The notes beneath the pieces were generated by a model. It was not told the origin of the DNA and ran no database searches. It worked only from the letters and a program-made list of their open reading frames with translations. DNA of 64,000 bases from the NCBI GenBank assembly GCA_000320605.2, contig KB445812.1:186001-250000 (forward strand), read 5' to 3'. Shown one piece after another: positions 23,752 through 36,378 of the stretch. The DNA is from Gelatoporia subvermispora B (taxonomy: Eukaryota; Basidiomycota; Agaricomycetes; Polyporales; Gelatoporiaceae). How positions within the stretch are numbered: position 1 is the first letter of the stretch; the number at the start of each line of letters is the position of its first letter. Position numbers and translations under genes: made by a program.

Positions 23752-24743
23752 ATGCCTGCTCTATCTATCGTCAAGGCCGCGAACGCGGCATTCTCTCCAT
23801 CCTATCTTCCCGTGGCGATATTCGTAGGCGGGACGTCGGGAATCGGGCAAGCCATGGCGGAGGCATTTGCTCGTTACACCAAGGGCAACGCACACATCAT
23901 CCTCTGCGGTCGCAACCGTGAGGCTGCAGAGAGGATCATCGCGACCTTCCCAAAACCGAGCATCTCTCAACCCGAAGCGCGTCATGAGTTCGTCGCCTGC
24001 GATGCCATGCTCATGCGGAACGTGCATACCACGACGTCTTCCCTTCTCGATCGCCTTCCCAAGGTGAACTTCCTCGTTCTATCTCCGGGGTTCTTCAATG
24101 TCACAGGCCGCGACGAGTCCTCGGAGGGAATCGACAAGAGGCTGGGGCTGCACTACTATACGCGGTGGAAGTTCACCTATGACCTCTTGCCTCTTCTGAA
24201 GAGAGCAAGGGATGCTGGAGAGGACGCAAAGATGATGACAATCCTCGGAGCGGGTGCTGGTGGAAAAATCGATCTCGACGATCTTAGTTTGAAGAAGCGT
24301 TACAACGTGGCTTCTGCAGGTCTATCAGGATGCACCTACAACGATCTGATGATCGAGGTATGTAGACCTTTGCGCTATTGTAGTGTCTCGCTAGAGATAA
24401 CATTGGGTGTTTTCAGTCGTTCGCCGAGAAAGAGCTGGGCATATCCTTCATCCACGCCGCCCCCGGCGTCGTTCGCACACCTCTCCTGCAGCCAGATAGC
24501 CTTGTGCTTCGTCCCGTAGTCGGAGCACTCATGTTGCTAATGTATCCGTTCACGTTATCCGCCGAGGATTGCGGCGAGTACATGCTGTGGGCGCTTCTCA
24601 ACAGCGGCTCAGGGGCGCAGCGCCGGGACAGCAAGGGTGACGACATTGGCAAGAAGAGGTACTACGGCTCGGAAGAAGCAAGGAGCCGCCTTTGGGAGCA
24701 CACAGTCGCGGAGATGAAAAGAGTTATCAGCGCGGACGCGTAA
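23752..24743 (+). CDS. SDR-family oxidoreductase-like protein, left-arm copy
   Basis: Two exons, 23752-24357 and 24417-24743, encode 310 residues. The N-terminal Rossmann motif reads FVGGTSGIGQAMAEAF, followed by IILCGRNREAAERII, an aspartate in FVACDAMLM, and NFLVLSPGFF at the NNAG position. The usual YxxxK pair is not evident: the segment around the intron reads YNVASAGLSGCTYNDLMIES, and related fungal SDR proteins also show a YNDLM-type sequence here. The C-terminal half has FIHAAPGVVRTPLL and a hydrophobic VGALMLLMYPF. Cofactor binding is likely, while classical dehydrogenase catalysis is uncertain. The protein is nearly identical in length and exon structure to the right-arm copy (53631-54622), differing at scattered positions such as NVTGRD against NFRGRD. 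Both copies look intact. Confidence 0.87.
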
Positions 24744-24789
24744 GGACTAAATACTCCCGGACAATATCGCCTCGTGTACAGTGTACCTA

Positions 24790-27700
24790 GAATGGTAATC
24801 AACAGTTTGGCTCGTAGCCTTTAGACTACGCGTCGCCGATATCGCTGATCTCATAACGGCTGCCCTGCTTCACACGGCCGATAGTCTAGATTAGTCCAGA
24901 CCTTAAAGTCCACAGTGAAGTCTCATCAAGGTAATCATATTACAACAATCTGTCGACAAGCTGAGACAGAGACCTACAGTACCCGGGAAACTACAATACA
25001 CGTTCAGATGACCAGCCTTAGGTGCGATGAGATAACATGGTAGGTGGCGGGGTTGTTTGTACCGATACAACAAGACATTGGAGGGGACGTGATGGATCAT
25101 GGAAGCGCTGACGGCCAAGTCCTTCGATATTCAAGCCTGCAGCCAGCAGCAGTACCAGCGTTGCTGACCGAAATAAGCGTAGAGAAGATGGGCGGGCAAC
25201 CAGGGACATCCGACAGGTACCTACCCGCTATGTCAGCATAAATGAGATAATCTATGAGAGGTCATAGAAGGCAGCTCACCGATGACGCGCTCATAGACAA
25301 CCTACAAAGCCGTCGTAAGCTTGATAGTGTAGACGGGGCCGGAGCCTTGCGGCGCCTTGTCTGCAACGTGATCGTCGGACGGTACAATGCCGTCGAAGAC
25401 ATACTCGCCACCGAGGCAGTCGACACGTCTCGGGTCATGCGACTTGCCCGCCGACTCGGGGTGGGCGCACCGACGGCGGCACACTGCCGCGACCTCGTCC
25501 GCCCTGCGCCCGCCCATCCGCCGGAGCGCACCAGGTGTCAGCTTGACTCGCACATGATCGGCGAGGCGGACGAAGACGTCGCCCAGGGTAACGTAGCTGA
25601 GGACCTCGGGACCCCACTGTGGTCCCTTGTCGTACGGCGTGACGACGACATACTGCTCCTCAGGGAGGGATGGGATGTAGAGACAAAATGTAGGGACTTC
25701 TGGGTTTGTTGCGGCAACGGAGAGTATGTCGAGGCTGAGCCCCTCGGGATCCTTGAAGCGCATGTCCCATTGGATACGCTGCTCCAAAGGGGTCGCAAGG
25801 ATCCTATTGATGCGATGGCGCGTCACCAAGGGCAGCTTGGGGAGTGGTGACAGGGGGCGAAATGCTAAATCTGGCAAGGAGTTGTCGCGGTCGGGAGGGG
25901 TGCCACGCTCTGGCGACGGGGACGCGGGGACCTTCTGCGGCGAGGACCAACTGGATGCCGACGCGCTGCTTGGTTGGTTGGGTAGCGACGAAGGAGGCGG
26001 TTTGCTGACAGTGTCGCGGGCGGTAGACCTGGCAAGAAGAGCACGGGTGGGAGGCGGCAAGACGGGTATTCCGGCGCTACGGCCTGATGATGTCGATGCA
26101 GCAGCAGGGGACTCTGGTCCATCTGGGTGCACAAAGCGCACATGTCTGGGGGGCATTATGTAGATGGAGATGGGGCGGGGACAGGAGCGAGAGCCTTGGT
26201 CATTTTATCTGCGTGTCCTGACACCTATATTCGGAGGACAACTATGCCCGCAATAGGATGATCCTGATTTCGGGATCTTGCCGTATCCGAGAGGATGGAG
26301 AGACACAGGCAGAATAGTGTCGAAAGACCAGCTTATGTAGAACCTGCCATAGATAGACGGTGATACCAGGAAAGCACTGTCATTTGTACGCGGACGGTGA
26401 TTCCCAGACCAGCGCAATGACCACGCAGCCTCCACCGGATCGCTCCGGGGTATAATATGGAAGGAAGACAAAAAGCTCTGCAGCGCACGGGACACTCGGC
26501 GCTGTGGAGACGCATCGAGCCCGATGCGAAGACATGCACCGCTGTGCTCGACCATAGAGCTAACAGGTTGCTCAGCACTGTAACATCCAGGCGGTGATAT
26601 ATGGATACTAGTAAAACCAGTGAATGGCGAGCGCTGCATGGCTGAGTAGACCTATACATCCAAGGAGCACAGTCGTTTGGATAGCCAGTTGCTCACTAAG
26701 CGCTGGATGCGGCATTGTCCTTTCTGCCGGAACTAGAGGCGGAGGATGACAAGGGCACGCAGAGAAGCTGATATTCGACCGACAGCTCTGGACTGGGTTG
26801 TCCCGCAGTGGACAATGATTATGAGTCATCAGTCAGTGATGGCAAGAGATAGTTGCCACAGATCAGAGGTGTTTGAAATTCGAGAGCACCAATTTTCAAG
26901 AAGTCGTTATGATACTGATGCTGCTTCCATCTCGGCGGCTGTTTCTTCAAAACAGAGCAAGCCAGGGACCAGACATATCCACCGGAAGGAATCTAGTCAT
27001 ACAGGCGCGCTGGATCAGACCGGCCTTCCGGCAGCTCTGTCTGCAATCAATGGCCCTACAGCTACTCACACGCCATAATATTCCAATCAAGTGGATGATG
27101 AAGGGAAGGCGAATGTTCGGTCATGACGCCCGTGATCGTCGCCTACCCCCATTCAGACTATGACGACGAGATATGTGTCTCTGCATAGCGAGATGTAGCA
27201 ATACTCACCATAAGCCACAAGAAGTGGTGCTCAAAGCACGCAACGTGTATCCGCCTTAGCGTCGAGTGTCCGACTGGAAGCGTTGATAAGGAATGCCTCG
27301 TAGATCGTGCAGGATCGGTGTGCAGAGTCCTCTTGATCCTGTAAGTGAGGATGGTGCGACCCGAGTCGGTCAAAGCCTAAGAGCCTGCATAGACCGACGA
27401 CCGACTTGATACAAGACACCAGAGCACATCCAACAAAAGGATATATACTAAAGCAGCTGATGGCAGTCCTGAGGGTAATTGACAGATTGCCATGAATGCC
27501 GCGCAAGGGGCGCTCCGCGCGTTGCTCAGCTTCGCTGTGCAAGTCAAATTCGCACAGCGCTTTGGCAGTGGCTGTCAAGTTAGTATCACGTGATCGGGAC
27601 GACTCGCGCGCTTCGCAACTTATCGCGACTTCACGGCGCACGCGGCTCGAGTCGCACGAGGAGACCTCGAGGGCTCCATGTATATGCTACGAACGCAGTC

Positions 27701-29350
27701 TCCAGTGGCCCTTCGCGCAGTATCATCTATGAACGCCGAAGCTTTGCAGCCTTTTTGACCATCTAAGGTTGGCGCAGACTTTCCAGAATCCGGATGTGGC
27801 AGATGACACGGGTCCGATGCGGAGGCAGTGATTTATCGTCAAAGTCTAAAGATGCAGGCCTGAGACTATGACCTCGGAAGAAGTGCGACAATGGATCTGG
27901 TAATGGGATCAGCTGTGAGTCCTTCAGCTGGGGCTTCTGTCACCAACTTGATTAATCAGGGTGAAAGCCATGGGAGCACCAATCCCTTTCAGTGGACAGT
28001 CTCGTTGCGTCCAGTAAACATTTACAGTCCGTGCCAGATGGATCCAGTATTGCGCGAAGTATCCTTTCCCACTCAGGCAGCTTCTCGATTCACTCCAATA
28101 AATAATGAGGAGCGACACGATGACTCAGGTCCACCACCGCCATTGGCCCATGCTCCTTCCACATTAGGAATACGGGCCCGGGGCAGGTCTCTCTCACATA
28201 ATCGATGGAGGCACGGTTCTGACGTTCATTTCCACGGCAACTAGCGTAAGTTTATCTGTGCCGATGTCAGTCTACAAGATATCTGCTGCGGCCCAAAAGA
28301 CTCATTCCAGTCCGACGATGACATGCCGGCATTCGGGATCGGAGCTGCTCTGTCACTCCCTAATACACGGATTCGGAGTATCCCTCTCTGGCTCTCTGGA
28401 GCTTTGGAATCCCGAAAATGGGGAGGTCGCTTTGCCCTCCGTTCTCTTGCCCTCCGTTTCTTTCTGCCCACTCGCCCGCAACGTTTCCGAAGGACGACGA
28501 TTCTAGCAGATAGCGTCGCAGGTTAGATCATCGTGACGCACTGCGCTGCTCCACGGCGGACTTCGTCCGATGGCCCGTGATCGTGAGGTTCACAGCCTGG
28601 TTTTCCCATGTCACCGCTGCATCGCGGGTTGTCCGCACACATTCAAAACGCCCTATCCAGCATGCGGTAGGACGTCTTGCTTTTGCTCCGTGCTTTCCGC
28701 TCGTCGTTAGTGAAGTACTGAAACTGCGCTCGCCGACGTCTCGGCAGTCCGAATGTCGCTCAGCAACCTCATGCCGGACTCCGGAGGACCCGACAATTTA
28801 ATTATGTGCAAAACCCTCAAAGAATTCTTCCGTATTCCCGATGACATTTGGATAGAGCACCGGGCACCCGCGTACTCGGACTATCTATCGAAGTTTGCAG
28901 ACAGTTCGGCGACTACAAGCAGCATCTTCTGAACTGCATCAGAGTGCGAACGCCCGGTAGGTAGTTCCAGCCGCGCCAAAATGCATGCGCAGGCGAGCCT
29001 GCAGATCTCGAAGGTTTCTGCGTGTGTTCTCCGCTGCCGACCGAGGGGTTCCAGCAAGATTGGCAGCTACTGTAATATCAGGCATCTTTATCTCAGAAGA
29101 CAAACTTCAGTAAGATGTCGAACATTGCGTGCCTAGCACTCCGCCGCCCATCGGGTGTGCTCGGCTTGGCGGCTACCAGCAGAGACTTCCGGGTACAGAA
29201 GGCGGACTGCCCAGATGATGCCGGCGGCTGCTGAGGCTCGTGTCTGGCATGTCCAGGCTGGCTAAGGGACCTCGAAGGTTCCCGCGCTCTACTGAGCTCC
29301 TACATTTCTCCGGAGATTCCCGTGAGCCCCCGGCGGATACTCCGATCTAA
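24790..29350 (+). repeat. Tandem unit L1 inside the left arm (first DUF6699 unit)
   Basis: This segment is a diverged direct copy of L2 (29390-33990). Matching anchors are 24800-24910 with 29393-29520 (3' flank of the DUF6699 gene), the two coding regions, 26635-26710 with 31260-31330, 27440-27560 with 32055-32150, and 28560-28640 with 33170-33245. It has no own counterpart in the right arm, which carries a single unit. L1 is more diverged from L2 than L2 is from the right arm, so it is probably the older or less conserved duplicate. Confidence 0.72.
25302..26156 (-). CDS. DUF6699-like protein, copy in unit L1
   Basis: A single-exon gene of 284 residues beginning MPPRHVRFVHPDGPESP. Residues 1-110 are Ser/Pro-rich and probably disordered. 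The conserved part, about residues 115-265, has INRILATPLEQRIQWDMRF, VLSYVTLGDVFVRLADHV, GALRRMGGRRADEVAAVC and DPRRVDCLGGEYVFDG. The pattern of a W-D block, a VTLGDV helix start, an Arg-rich helix and a (K/R)RVD(F/C)L block matches the basidiomycete DUF6699 family, whose function is unknown to me. Compared with the L2 and right-arm copies it keeps the same architecture with many substitutions. The frame is intact and the start context (cataatgcc on the plus strand) is clean. Confidence 0.8.
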   Translation of the reverse strand: MPPRHVRFVHPDGPESPAAASTSSGRSAGIPVLPPPTRALLARSTARDTVSKPPPSSLPNQPSSASASSWSSPQKVPASPSPERGTPPDRDNSLPDLAFRPLSPLPKLPLVTRHRINRILATPLEQRIQWDMRFKDPEGLSLDILSVAATNPEVPTFCLYIPSLPEEQYVVVTPYDKGPQWGPEVLSYVTLGDVFVRLADHVRVKLTPGALRRMGGRRADEVAAVCRRRCAHPESAGKSHDPRRVDCLGGEYVFDGIVPSDDHVADKAPQGSGPVYTIKLTTAL

Positions 29351-29389
29351 GAAGTACTTATGGGACTCGTGTAAGTGATGCAAATGGCA
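26157..29389. other. Non-coding remainder of unit L1
   Basis: The promoter side of the L1 DUF6699 gene and about 3 kb of further repeat DNA. Open frames are short or Arg/Ser-rich and are not conserved as frames in L2 or in the right arm, although the DNA is. A block at 27200-27560 is among the best conserved between the three units. No gene is supported. Confidence 0.5.
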
Positions 29390-29892
29390 ATCAACTGTCC
29401 GGCTCGCGGGCTTTAGACTGTTTACGCAGCGCCAATGCCGTTGATCTCATGACGCTTGCCATGCTTATCGCGTCGGCTTAGTACTGCCGAGATTAAGCCA
29501 GACCTGGATATTCACTGTGATGGTTCTTACGATAGAGTGCTACAACACATCAACAAGCTTGAAGACAGATCCTATGATACATGGAAAACTGCTACAATAC
29601 ACTCAAGAGGTATCTGTCGTAAATACCGATATTGGATGGTGGGGTGGGGGCACATAATGGGACACTTGACTGCGGTATATGGATATAATGAATAATGAGA
29701 CAGTGAGAACCAAATCCTTCAACTCTGCGCGACCCTGCGAATCTCCATAGCAGTGACTCCAACATTGCTAACAATGTGCAGATAAAACAACGGCTGACGG
29801 CTATGGACATCCGGGACACTTGTGACCGCTATGTCAGCACTTCTGAGACTGCCTCTGGCAAGATGTTGAGGGGCGGCTCACCAACAACATGC

Positions 29893-30756
29893 TCATCGAC
29901 GACCTTGACTCGCAGCTGGCGCCCTGAAGTTCACAGTGAAAACAGGTCCACTGTCTCTGGGAGCCCCACGCACGATGGCATCATCTGCCGGTTCGATGCC
30001 ATCAAAGATGTAGTGGTCCCCGAGGCAATCGACGCGACGCGGATCCTTCGGTTTGCCGGCGAGCTCAGGGTGGGCACACCGCTTCCTGCACGTAGCCGCG
30101 ACATCGTCGGCCTTGCGGCCACCCATGCGCCTGAGAGCACCGTCGGATAGCTGGACGCGCAGGTGGTCGAATAGACCAACGAACACGTCACCCAAAGTGA
30201 CATAGCCTAGGACCTTCTCTGCCCACCAAGGTTCCTTGTCGTACGGCTTCACTATCACGTACTGGACCTCGGGAAGTAACGGTATGTGGAGACAAAGGAC
30301 GTTTACGTCTGGATTGGTAGCGGCGACGGACAGGACAGCGTGACTGAGCTCTTCAGGCTCTTTGATACGGATATCCCATTCGACGCCTTCTTCCAGCGGA
30401 CTGATCAAGACCCTATTGATGGGCTGCACCCTCCCCTGAGGAAGCTCCTGGAGGTATGGGAGGGGAAGGGAGGCAAGTCTGGGTGAGGAATTATGGAGGT
30501 TGGGTGCAGTAGCGTAGCGCAGCGCGGGCGCCTGTTTCGGCGATGGATGGCCGAACGGCGATCCACTGTCAACAAGAGTGGAAGAGGATGCGGGAGAGGA
30601 ATAGTCGATGTCGTTGAACGTATCCGCTTCGTGAATGGCACTGCGCGCAGTGAAAGTCGGAATCGAGCTACCGCCAATGCGACTCGATGACGTTGAGGCA
30701 GTGGATGGGGAATCTGACCCTGCCGGCAAAACAAAGCGAACCTGTCTGCGAGCCAT
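29893..30756 (-). CDS. DUF6699-like protein, copy in unit L2
   Basis: Single-exon gene, 287 residues, starting MARRQVRFVLPAGSDSP. The N-terminal 110 residues are Ser/Pro-rich. The conserved domain at about residues 120-265 has INRVLISPLEEGVEWDIRI, VLGYVTLGDVFVGLFDHLRV, GALRRMGGRKADDVAATC and DPRRVDCLGDHYIFDG. It is the close partner of the right-arm copy at 51851-52708, with which it shares nearly all residues of the domain. A TATA-like element lies 66 bases upstream at the same distance in both. The family is DUF6699-like, of unknown function; being kept open in all copies suggests it is, or recently was, expressed. Confidence 0.83.
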   Translation of the reverse strand: MARRQVRFVLPAGSDSPSTASTSSSRIGGSSIPTFTARSAIHEADTFNDIDYSSPASSSTLVDSGSPFGHPSPKQAPALRYATAPNLHNSSPRLASLPLPYLQELPQGRVQPINRVLISPLEEGVEWDIRIKEPEELSHAVLSVAATNPDVNVLCLHIPLLPEVQYVIVKPYDKEPWWAEKVLGYVTLGDVFVGLFDHLRVQLSDGALRRMGGRKADDVAATCRKRCAHPELAGKPKDPRRVDCLGDHYIFDGIEPADDAIVRGAPRDSGPVFTVNFRAPAASQGRR

Positions 30757-30821
30757 GGTGAGGGGGGATGGTGGGGTGGTATGAGGTCAAGGACGTCGGC
30801 TATGCGCTTTCCCGCGCACCC

Positions 30822-30827
30822 TTATAA
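30822..30827 (-). promoter_or_regulatory. TATA-like element of the L2 DUF6699 gene
   Basis: TTTATAAG on the minus strand, 66 bases upstream of the ATG. The same element occurs at the same distance before the right-arm copy, which supports it as a promoter element. Confidence 0.55.
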
Positions 30828-30839
30828 ACGGAGATGAGG

Positions 30840-33800
30840 TGCGACTGATGTGCCGCAAGCTGGGCAATAAGAAGCTTCCGCATCAGGAAGGGTGTGGTGT
30901 CACCACAGAACGGCACAGTGAGCACAGACATCTGGCACGCGGAATACGCGGGAACAGCCAGAGGGGTCACGTTAGGACCTCATCCTGGGTATCAGTATTT
31001 GGAAAGTGTGAATTCTCCCGGGTACTGCTTGCTAAGACAGTGTCAACGTCACACTGTCTTTCGTCTGACCTAAATCGGAAAGGAACAGAGCCAAAAGATC
31101 AGAACAGCACAAAATCTACAGGGACGCCCGTCTTTGTGGAGAAGACACGGACCCGAGGACAGCAGTGCCACCCTAGGCTCGCAGAGGGTGGATTCCCTAG
31201 CGATGTGGCCGCGAGGCGGCGCAATACGTCTGCTGACAGTCCTGGCAGACGACGGGCACCGCATGGCTGGGTAGACCTGTGCGCACGGCGGAGCATAGGA
31301 GCCCAACCAGCCAGGGTGCTCACTGAGCACTGCACAGCTAGCTTCCATATTCTGGAAAGGAATCGACAGCCTTCCAGATAGTCTATCCATCTTCGACGTC
31401 TCCGAATCGGCTCATCTGTGTGGGCACACGGTCAAAGCTCATATATCAGTGGTCAGCACTTGATATAGTCAGAGTCTAACGATCTAAATGGAGCAAGAGT
31501 CATCGGAAGACGAGAGTCACAGACAAAGATTTATGCCGCGAGACCGTCGACGTTCATCTACGTGACGTTGCCTGCAGGAGTCTTTTACTGGCAATTTGGC
31601 AATGGCTACCAAGGTAAAATTGGCACAAAGGCAGAAAGGACCAATGCCCTTGATCCACACGCAAACAGATCTACCTAAAAGTCAAAGACCCAGCATCCAC
31701 ACCAAAAAAAACATCCGATCAAATGTATGACCCCGAGAGACAACTGATGATTCCTGGCGTCCGTGATCATCCGCCGAACCCCCAATTGGACTGAGACTAT
31801 GAACGGAAGTCTTGAGATAGCAAATTACGACAACACTCACCAACAGTCGCTAGAACTCATTTACCCAATGCATGAATTGCACCTTGATGGCTAGAGCCCG
31901 GCAGAAGGACCTGAAAAGGCATGCCTCGCAGCACTGGCGTGCTGAGTTCTCTTGATCTCGCGGTTCAGGTGGCACGACCCGACTCGGCCGAGGCCCGAGA
32001 GCAGACCGTGGGTCGGCTTGTAATCAGATCCCAGACCAAATCCGCCGGAAGATAAATACGAAAGCAGCTGATGGCAGTACTAAGGAAGACTGGCAGATTG
32101 CGATGACCTCAGCCGCGCGTTGCTCCGCTTCGCTGTGCAACGAGCCAGGTTCGCACAGCGTGAGTCTGCCAGTGGCTGCGATGCTCGTCACGTGACTTTG
32201 ACGCGTCTGTCAGCTGCACGTGTGCACGCGTCTCGTCGATCATTTATGCGCCACCATCGCGACCACACGTAGCTTGAGCCGCACGAGGAGACCTCGAGGC
32301 TTCATGTTCGTGCATCATATGAAGAAATTCTCCTTCAGCTCTTCGCTCGATCTGATCTGTGATTTCGGCCATCCGCAGCGTTCGTCGGCTATCTGTTCCA
32401 ACGGCTTGGTACATGCTGGTGTAGTCTTTTGCAATATCCCAAATGCGGAACCTAAGCTTCGTCGGATATACAGGGATAGTGTCCAGGATTGACTGATTAG
32501 ATCAATTATGGATCTAACTGTGAGCCGCTCTGCTGAGCCTACATCGAGCTGATCAGGGCAACGTCACCCCGTGGGAGCACACGCTCTTCCAGTGGAAAGT
32601 CTAGGGGGAAGTCAATGGAAAGTGTCAGATGTACCCACCAGACAGCCGGCGCTGTATGGGTGAATTCCGCTTTACGCGCAGGAGGCTTCTCCTCTACCGG
32701 AGTTCGTGCCCCTGCGTGATGGTCGCCGCATCTCAATCCGTTCCGACAATCCACGAGGAGCCGCGGGCGGGACGGGCTCCGCGACTATACCCATACCCCA
32801 TCTGGAATGCAAAGTAATGTCTATCGTCTCATGCGGGAGAAGCACAACTTCGACGTTCATTTCCCCGGCAGATAGTGCAGAGGGGCCTGTGCCGCTATGA
32901 AATTCCTCCTGCGTTACACGCGACTCCGCCCAGCCCGACGCGCCCGTGACATCGATCCTAATACCCAGATTCGGACTACCCCCGTCTGGCTGTGAGGCTC
33001 GGGGGCCCGGATGCTGGGGGATTTTGGGCCCTCTCTCTTGCCCTCTGCCCACTCTTCTACAGTCCCGGCCATAGCCACCCCGCGCGTGCATGGTCCACAG
33101 TGAACTGCACGCGATGGGCGACTAGCCAGTGTCGCGGATTAAGCCATTGTGGCGCCGACACACAGCGGACTGCCTCCGATGAGGTGCGATGATAAGGTTC
33201 GCGGCTTTGTTTCCCATGTCAAACCCGAGCGGTATCGCGGGCTACCTTCACCGACGTGTGGCGCTTGGCCAGGCATGCTGCCTGATGCCGCGCCTTATCT
33301 CCCTTCTCTCCGAACCCTGCGCTCATCATGGCCGACGCCGTGCTCACCGGCGCCTCGTGAATTTGAAGATGCCCTCGATTATTTTGCACACAATGGTTGA
33401 GCTTTGTACCGGAATTCCTGGTGAAAGTGATAGATGACGGGAAATCCACCATGCGACTGCGCAATATCGTACATCGAGCATCAGCCTTCCGCTCCACTCC
33501 GTTGCCCGACAGGGGGACTGCTCCCAGCACCTTCTGACCTTCCCAAGAGCGAAGTAGCTCGGGCGGCAACACCGAACACTTGGTATCTGCAGCTGCCTTT
33601 GCGGACGCAGTCACGGGTGTCTCAGGGTCTCGCGCGCATCCTCCGCAGCGCACCGAGGGTGCTGTCGGGCTCGGTGACTAACGAAAGGCACCTCCTTTCA
33701 CAGAAGACGCACGCCAGGGCAGTGGCGCCGAACGTCCGCTTCCGCACACTGGAGTCTGGCGAACGTCGAGGTTTCCTGCGCGTTACAAGCACCCCGGGCC

Positions 33801-36000
33801 GCAAATTCCCGCCACACAGCTGGCGGGCACTCCGTCTTCTCGCGACAAGCTTCTAGGCTTGTTCGTCGCGCGACATGGACCCCGACACCCCCGCATCTGC
33901 GCAGTTCGGAGGATATCCGATGCGCATCGCGCGGAGCGTATGCAGATGCCAGACTCCGATGGCGCCAAGAAGGGGGGAGATTGATTGATTTATTTTATGA
34001 GCAACGTGTGTGCGCGAGCCAGCGAGTGAATGAAGCCATCGTGATCATGGATTCGATCGAATGTGCTTCAGGAGTGCTCACGTCTGCCATGCAATTTACG
34101 ATACGGACATACGGGCACGGCTCCGCAGCACCAACTCTGCCCTTCTGCAGTCGGAGCGAAAGCAGCGCTAAGAATGACCTGAGCCCGCGCGGCGTTGGCG
34201 GTCCCTCTGTGCTTCTTGAGATGCCGCCTCCATTGCATTGCAACGCGCCCCGCTGGTCGCAGTGACCAAAATCTAGCTTTCGATTCGTCAGCACGCGAGC
34301 ACATGAACGCGCGAACAGGGGCATTTCCGCCTACGTACTCTGCCTCTATCACAGCCCGCTGATCCTATCGCACGCTGCATGAGGAACTCAAGACAGACCC
34401 CGTCAAACATCAAATGCTCGATGCAATTCGCAATCGAGCTGACATTGTTGCGCGGGCGGCCGCGCGAGCGAGCATGATCATCATGACTGTAGCCCCGATC
34501 GAACGTGCCCACTCGAGTGCTCCACTGCTCACGCGTACGTCGCTTGCTCGCAAGCGACCGACACGGAGACTAGGTTCCGCAGCTCTGACCATGTAGCGTC
34601 GGAGGCCAAGACAACGTTAAGAATAGCTCAGGCCTGCTCGTCGCCGGCGGACCCTGCGTGCTTCTCGAGGCGCCATCTCCATTGGTGCTGTGCCGCGACG
34701 CGCCCCGCTGTCCGCGGTGACCAGACTCTAAGTTTCGATTCGTAAGCACGCGGACACAGGCATGAGAGCGATGATATCACCCAGTCGGGCAGAGAGCCCC
34801 TATCACAGTCAGCTAATCCTACCGCCCCGCTACGAGCAGATCCCAGGATGCAGCCTGGTGCCTTCCGATCATCAGACGCTGAACGCAATCCACAATCCGC
34901 AATCGTTCTTGCTCGCAAGTCTGTTCGTCAGTCAAATCGGATGCGGGCGGGGTGCCATCTATCTCCATCCATCTGACACGGACTACGTGGCGTGAACTGT
35001 TCGGATGGCGAGTTGCTGCCCGTCGCGCAGGACCCTTGATAGACGCAGCTGATAATTAGAGGGGAGTACAGAAGCACGGAAATACAAATGTGTTCAGGTA
35101 CATGATTCCTCCGTTGTCCGCGAACCCGAGAACGCAGCTGGTGACGCAGGTCTAAGACGGGTCGGAGAATTAGCCAGAGAAGACCGCTGCGGACGGGAGG
35201 TGCGCTGCCGGATAGAGTTCGGACGCCCACCGGCGTCAGCCCGAAGACGATCCTGAATAGGCAACTGTTCCGATTACGACAGGTGCCCGAGTACGCAGTG
35301 CGCACGCAGGCGGTCCTGACACCCGCGCCAGGAACAGCAGGAATCCAACAGGGTGCTGGCCCCCGAAAGGGCGAATATTGGGGGGAAGGGTGGCTTGCGC
35401 GAAAGCGGAAGGCGCGCTTGTGCGATAGAAACACGCCCCGTTTCACCAGGCCATGGGCGCAGGAACCACAGGCTATGATCTGTAGACCCGGCCGAGAGCG
35501 AGACCACACAGAAGGTGTATTGCTGAACGGGAAGGCGCTGCGAGGCCACATTCTACGCAGAACGAGAGGAGACTAGCGGAGGGGAATCAGAGCCTCCCGG
35601 GCACAGCAATGTGGTCGAGGCGAGATCCGGGCGAGCTCCCAAGGACGCGGGCGCTGTAGAGCGAGAGCCGCCAGCCGCCACGTTACGTTCCACCTGTGGT
35701 CGTAGAAGGTACTCGTAGAAGGTGGCCCCCATCGCGGAGCACGTAGGGGAAAGCGCGGCGGCAGTACTCGGGAGCGCAGCGGGTGGCGGGCGAAATCACG
35801 AGCTTCCGCCGCTTCCCCGCGCGGCTGCGGCTGTGGACGCATTCTGTGGACGGGCGGGGCCAGTTCTCTGTGGGCTCTTCGCGCGACCGCGACTGCGCTT
35901 GGCATGGTTCCGTCAACCACGCGCTGTTGGACACATGGCAACGTGCGGACGGCCCTGTGATACTGACGAGCTGGTGCGCGAAAATGCTGCGGAAGTGGGC
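30840..36000. other. Left-arm DNA without a supported gene
   Basis: About 5 kb of GC-variable DNA shared with the right arm. Many open frames on both strands, often Arg-rich, exist because stop codons are rare in GC-rich DNA. Frames such as 32672-33091 have a rough counterpart at 49511-49912, but insertions and deletions shift them, so I do not call a gene. The DNA itself is the conserved element. Confidence 0.5.
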
Positions 36001-36009
36001 TGAGTCCGG

Positions 36010-36362
36010 CCGTGCAAACAAACACAGACGCGTCTATGACGCTCCACCTGCACGAATGTGGGCGATCGTCAAAAACGTGGTGGGCCTCCGTCAGCACGCA
36101 CCTGGAAGCCCGCACGAGGCCAATCAAGCAGCTCGTCAAAGATAGATGGCGCGCGACAAGGCAACTGATACTCACGGGAAGTGTATTGTCCCGTCGCCGT
36201 TGGCAGCGAGATGTGCAGTGCGGGGTAGCAACGACAATGCGCGGAATCTGTCTGCGCTCTGTGAGCGACTTGGACGTGCCTTGGTTGCCTGGGCCGTGCG
36301 ATTAATGAATTGGGACCAGATGGAGGCATAGGTGGCGTATGCAAGCTGTGCGAATGCGATAC
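36010..36362 (+). repeat. Near-identical inner end of the left arm
   Basis: Over about 285 bases (36010-36295) I count roughly three differences from the reverse complement of 47010-47297. A 98-codon frame (36012-36305) is open in both copies, but the opposite strand is open as well, so coding is not shown. Such high identity contrasts with the diverged outer parts of the arms and suggests recent gene conversion. Confidence 0.75.
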
Positions 36363-36378
36363 CTTCCCGCCCGGCCTA

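Larger units (their letters stand above)
29390..33990 (+). repeat. Tandem unit L2 inside the left arm (second DUF6699 unit)
   Basis: Direct copy of L1 and the inverted counterpart of about 53380-48720 in the right arm. It is closer to the right-arm unit than to L1: the two DUF6699 proteins are almost the same and the promoter block at 30839-30900 matches 51779-51720 at most positions. L2 therefore looks like the original partner of the inverted duplication. The boundary positions are approximate. Confidence 0.75.
23350..36362 (+). repeat. Left arm of a large imperfect inverted duplication
   Basis: This 13-kb arm matches the reverse complement of about 46920-54990. Anchor pairs are 23350-24743 with 54990-53631 (SDR gene and promoter), 29340-30830 with 53380-51780 (DUF6699-like gene), 32200-32480 with 50360-50050, 35000-35100 with 48320-48220, and 36010-36362 with 47297-46920. 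The left arm is about 5 kb longer because one internal unit is present twice. Matching is near perfect at the inner end and weaker further out. Confidence 0.88.

Noticed and set aside
25254..26163. Long plus-strand frames over the L1 DUF6699 gene
   Set aside because: Shadow frames of the minus-strand gene, which carries the conserved domain and matches its paralogues.
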